A DNA stretch of 64,000 nucleotides from Posidonia oceanica (taxonomy: Eukaryota; Streptophyta; Magnoliopsida; Alismatales; Posidoniaceae): contig JAZBRS010000075.1 of NCBI GenBank assembly GCA_037176725.1, positions 73,844,001 to 73,908,000 of the forward strand. Direction: 5' to 3'. Of the stretch, positions 60,871-64,000 are shown in pieces. The notes below the pieces were generated by a model that saw nothing but the letters and a program-made list of their open reading frames with translations, did not search any database and was not told the DNA's origin. Both the position numbers and the translations under genes were made by a program. Every line of letters starts with the position of its first letter. Within the stretch, counting starts at the first letter, position 1.

Positions 60871-63800
60871 CTAATGCTTGTGGAGCCAAGGGCGCCCAAG
60901 CAGAAAGTTGAAGTTAGGTTCCAAGTCGACGACGTAGAATTCCACATCGAATGTGACCGGACCAATGGTAAGAGGAATAATCAAAATCCCTAGAGCGTCA
61001 TGGTGAGTGTTATCAAAAGCTGTCATTCCCTTTACAGCTGGAGTAATGTCCTCGGCCTTGAATCCGAGCTTGGTTGCTGTTCGCAAGGGACAGACGTTAA
61101 GGCCTGACCCATTATCGACCAGTGCAAGGGGAATGCGAAAGTTCTTGAATTGTACCGTGACGAACAAGGGTTGATTGTGATTAATCCCCGCCGGAGGCAG
61201 CTCATCACTCGTGAAAGTGATGACCTGGGGCTCCGCGATCATCCCGACCATGCTTTCCAGGGCGGCAGGTTCTATGGCTTGGGACACACGGGCGGCTTGG
61301 AACACTCGAAGGAAAGCCTCGCGGTGCTCGGCCGAAGTGTGTATTAGGTCCCAGATGGATATGTCGGCCTTAACCTTTTTGAGCTGGGATGTGATGTCGG
61401 CTTTAGGCTGGCATTTCTTGGTAGCAGGTGGTGCAGTTGTAGGGACAAGTTCAGCTATGGTGGATTCAAGAGGCTGGCCTGAAGGTAGCGGGACTGTAGG
61501 CTGGACTAAAGGCGATGGTATTGTAGGTTCTGGGTGGCTATGTCTGGTTACTGGTGCCGGAGGTCGGTAGACCCTCCCCGATCGCGTCACTTCCGCACAC
61601 ATTTCTGTGGCGTAGCTATAGGGTACGCGATGGGTATCCCGGGTTAGGTTGATAACCACGGGAGCGCGTGCAGCGAGCACGAGAGGGGCTACAGGCTGAG
61701 GAGGGCATGGGTAGGAGGGTAGTTGGGAAGGCAAGCTAGGTGGGGATTGAGGTCTTGCTAATAGGTGTACGGGAAACTCTGGCTGAGGTCTTGCTAGGAG
61801 ATGTATGGGGGCTTGGGCCCGGGAAAGCATGGCGGCTGATGCAGGAGGACGCTCCGGTCTGGTGCGCGGTCGGATCATATGAACGCCCGACTCGGAACCG
61901 GCGACAGCTGCAAGATAGAGAGAGACTGGAAAGGGAGTAGAAACATCGTGGATAAGCTCGGAAGGATCTACCACAGATGTGAGAGACCCAGAAGGAAACA
62001 AGGAGTGAATTCCTGAGGTCCCTGCGCCTCCTGAATAGGAGTGCTCCGGCAGGGGTCGGCGGACAACATTAGCTGGGGTAGATGCTGATGCAGATGCATG
62101 AGATGGTGCAGAAGTGGATGCCTCGTGCGTGTCGATCACAATCGTTTCTGATTCGATCAAGTCCTGGATAGCATTCCGGAGAGTGAAACAACTATCAGTC
62201 GAATGCCCGACGCTTCGATGAAAGTCGCAGAAAAGGTTCGCCTTAAACCAATGCGGTAGTGGGTTTGGTGGCGGGCGAACCTCCGGAAATCTCAGGAGCG
62301 ACGCAACCTTAAGGAGGACGGCAGTGAGCGGTTCCACCAGTGGGGCGAACTTCCGCTTCTCCATGGGTGGCCGTCTCGGCCTCTGGAATTGTCCTTGCTG
62401 AACCGGTGCGGCAGGATAGACCGGTCGAGCGGTGGTAGTGATTTGTGGTGTAGGGTGTGCCCTAGGTGCAGGTGCGTAATAGATCTGAGGAGGGGCAGGC
62501 CGGGACGCCAGACGGACGGGCGCAGCAGGGGAGTCGACGTATGCGACAACGGGCTTCGGCGGATCCTTCCTCTTGGGACGATTGTTGTTGAGGCTGCTAT
62601 TGTTGTTGATGGTGCTGCTGCTACTACCGTCATTGCTGGCGGGGGCCTGCTTGGCAAGCACAGAGAGTGCGGGGAAGTTGCCACTCCGCAACGAACTCTC
62701 TATGCGAGTGCCAGCTCGGATCAAAGCAGTGAAGGTTGTGACAGGTTGGATGCTAAGCAAAACTCCGGTAGACGGCTGTGCCCCTTTTATGATGATCTCG
62801 ATAGACTCCTCGTCGGAGGGCCTATCTCGAACTTGCGAGGCAAGGGCACGCCAGCGGCCGACGTACTCCCCGAACGGCTCGCCCGGATTCTGCTTGGTTG
62901 CGATCAAGTCCGCGCGCTTTGGAACCAGATCGAGGTTGAAGGAGTACTGTTCCAAGAACGCCTGGCTTAGGTCGTTCCAAGTCTTGATCGTAGACATGTC
63001 AAGCGAGGTAAACCACTTGAGGGCCGGACCACACAAACTCTTTTGGAACAGGCGGATCAGCAACCTCTCGTCTGCCTGGAGTTGGGCGAGATCACCGCAG
63101 TACGCCTTCAGATGGGCTATGGGGCAGCCCCTACCATCATACTTCTCAAAGTCCGGTATTTTGAACTTTGGGGGGAGTACCGCCTCTGGGAAACAGCAGA
63201 GGTCTCGGAACTGGTAGGTCTGGTGGTCCGTGCCCTGCACTAGACGTAGTGTCTTCTCCAGAACATCCATCCTGTTGTTGATGGGGTCTGGAATAGCTGC
63301 TACAGGTGATGGGGCAGCGGGGGCAGGGACCATGTATGCCGATTGGGTCGCACCGAGGTGCTCCTCCGGATCCACCATCACGTCGCCTGGTGACGCAAGG
63401 TGATGGCCGGCATACCCGTGCTGTGGTGGAGTGCAAGGAGGGATGCATGTGGAATTCTAAGCCTGATGCAAAGGGGGAGGATAGATGGTATGCTGTGTGG
63501 TGGATGCAGGATGATGGAGCATCAGCGGCCGTACCGGGGCGGTGCCGGGGGACGGGCCTGCGAGATACTGTGCTCCCACCAGTCCGAACGACTGGCCACC
63601 AGGTGGCGGAGGTGCATGCTGTGTGAGGTGTGGTGCAGATGCAAGAGGCGGAATACGTGCCCCCATCGTCGCAACCGTGAGCAGTTGGGACGATGGTCTA
63701 GGCGGAAATGCAGAGTGCAATGCAAGATGTGCGAGAGCAGGCCGCACAGGAACCTCAGGAACAACAGGAGGGGAGGGAGGGCGGACTGATAGAGCTATAC

Positions 63801-64000
63801 CCTGCAGCCGCTGGATAGTGTCCATTAGTTGCTGGTACTGCTCTTCAGGTGTCCCGTCAGTGGGAATACTGAATTGCAGTGCCGGCGAGGAACCAGAACC
63901 AAGAGATCCGGACTGTCCGGGCGACTGGAATCCTAGGGCGAGAGTCGCCGCAGCAGAAGGGGGGTCAAAAGTGACAAAACCCTGAGAAGGTGGGGTCAGT
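60871..64000 (-). pseudogene. Ty3/gypsy Gag-protease polyprotein, amber-interrupted, partial
   Basis: The minus-strand frame is open from the window edge to a TAG at 63459-63457, then open again for 862 codons to a TAG at 60873-60871. The largest ATG-started part (from 63381) has 836 codons. Its Retrotrans_gag-type domain spans about residues 60-230 (KFKIPDFEKYDGRGCPIAHL; ALKWFTSLDMSTIKTWNDL; RWRALASQV). There is then a Pro-rich stretch and a CxxHxxxGHxxxxC knuckle (CDFHRSVGHSTDSC). A retropepsin-like domain (about 735-836) has ALVDNGSGLNV as active-site motif and ends at LGRPWLHKH. The N-terminal part before the first TAG is Pro/Ala-rich. Products would form particles and process themselves in the cytoplasm. 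Both ends of the frame are interrupted. Confidence 0.8.

Larger units (their letters stand above)
53802..64000 (-). mobile_element. Internal region of a non-autonomous gypsy-type element (5' end outside window)
   Basis: In minus-strand order the region holds Gag-protease, a downstream glycine-rich frame, a low-complexity ORF, a DUF7745-like frame, a tandem-repeat block and the polypurine tract. Stretches 57.78-59.08 kb and 53.82-54.24 kb have no recognised gene. The former contains a T-rich/pyrimidine-rich tract at 58.26-58.63 kb. Reverse transcriptase, RNase H and integrase motifs were looked for and not seen. Confidence 0.65.

Overview
The window is nuclear DNA from a flowering plant. The evidence is intron-containing genes with plant-specific products (magnesium chelatase subunit I, a BAHD acyltransferase, a CoA-type Nudix hydrolase, an At4g18490-like protein) set in a mass of Ty1/copia, Ty3/gypsy and hAT sequence. 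I cannot name the species. No bacterial, plastid or mitochondrial segment, rRNA, tRNA or CRISPR array was recognised.

Layout. 1-17.2 kb is repeat-derived: gypsy LTR remnants, a gag fragment joined to the end of a large LTR (3.1-4.9 kb), a probable solo LTR (7381-10143), a decayed copia element with its 5' LTR (12.4-15.1 kb), and many short palindromes. 17.2-24.0 kb (minus) is a 12-coding-exon gene for an At4g18490-like protein of about 726 residues; its last intron has the marks of a U12-type AT-AC intron. A region of about 340 bp separates its start from a BAHD acyltransferase on the plus strand (24.3-26.7 kb) that carries two single-G losses, an amber codon and a 13-bp duplication. CHLI follows on the plus strand (27.6-29.1 kb) and looks intact. 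29.1-35.3 kb is AT-rich intergenic DNA with a MITE and one doubtful small gene. A CoA-pyrophosphatase-type Nudix gene lies on the minus strand at 35.3-38.3 kb. 40.9-43.8 kb is a dead hAT transposon. 44.6-47.9 kb is a tandem duplication of a GC-rich segment plus a copia LTR.

48.08-64.0 kb is the 3' part of a very large Ty3/gypsy-type element read on the minus strand. It has a 5.7-kb LTR (48080-53801), a polypurine tract, a 1.8-kb tandem-repeat block, a DUF7745-like open frame, a low-complexity ORF and a Gag-protease frame running off the right edge. No reverse transcriptase, RNase H or integrase was seen in the part inside the window, so it looks non-autonomous. Long same-frame stretches are interrupted only by TAG codons.

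The host genes do not form an evident pathway: CHLI serves chlorophyll synthesis in the plastid, the Nudix protein probably hydrolyses CoA derivatives, the BAHD gene is probably dead, and the At4g18490-like protein has no known role. The most unusual features are the minor-spliceosome intron, the palindromes of several unrelated sequences spread through the retroelement DNA, and the giant LTR family with a conserved splice donor next to a tandem-repeat domain.
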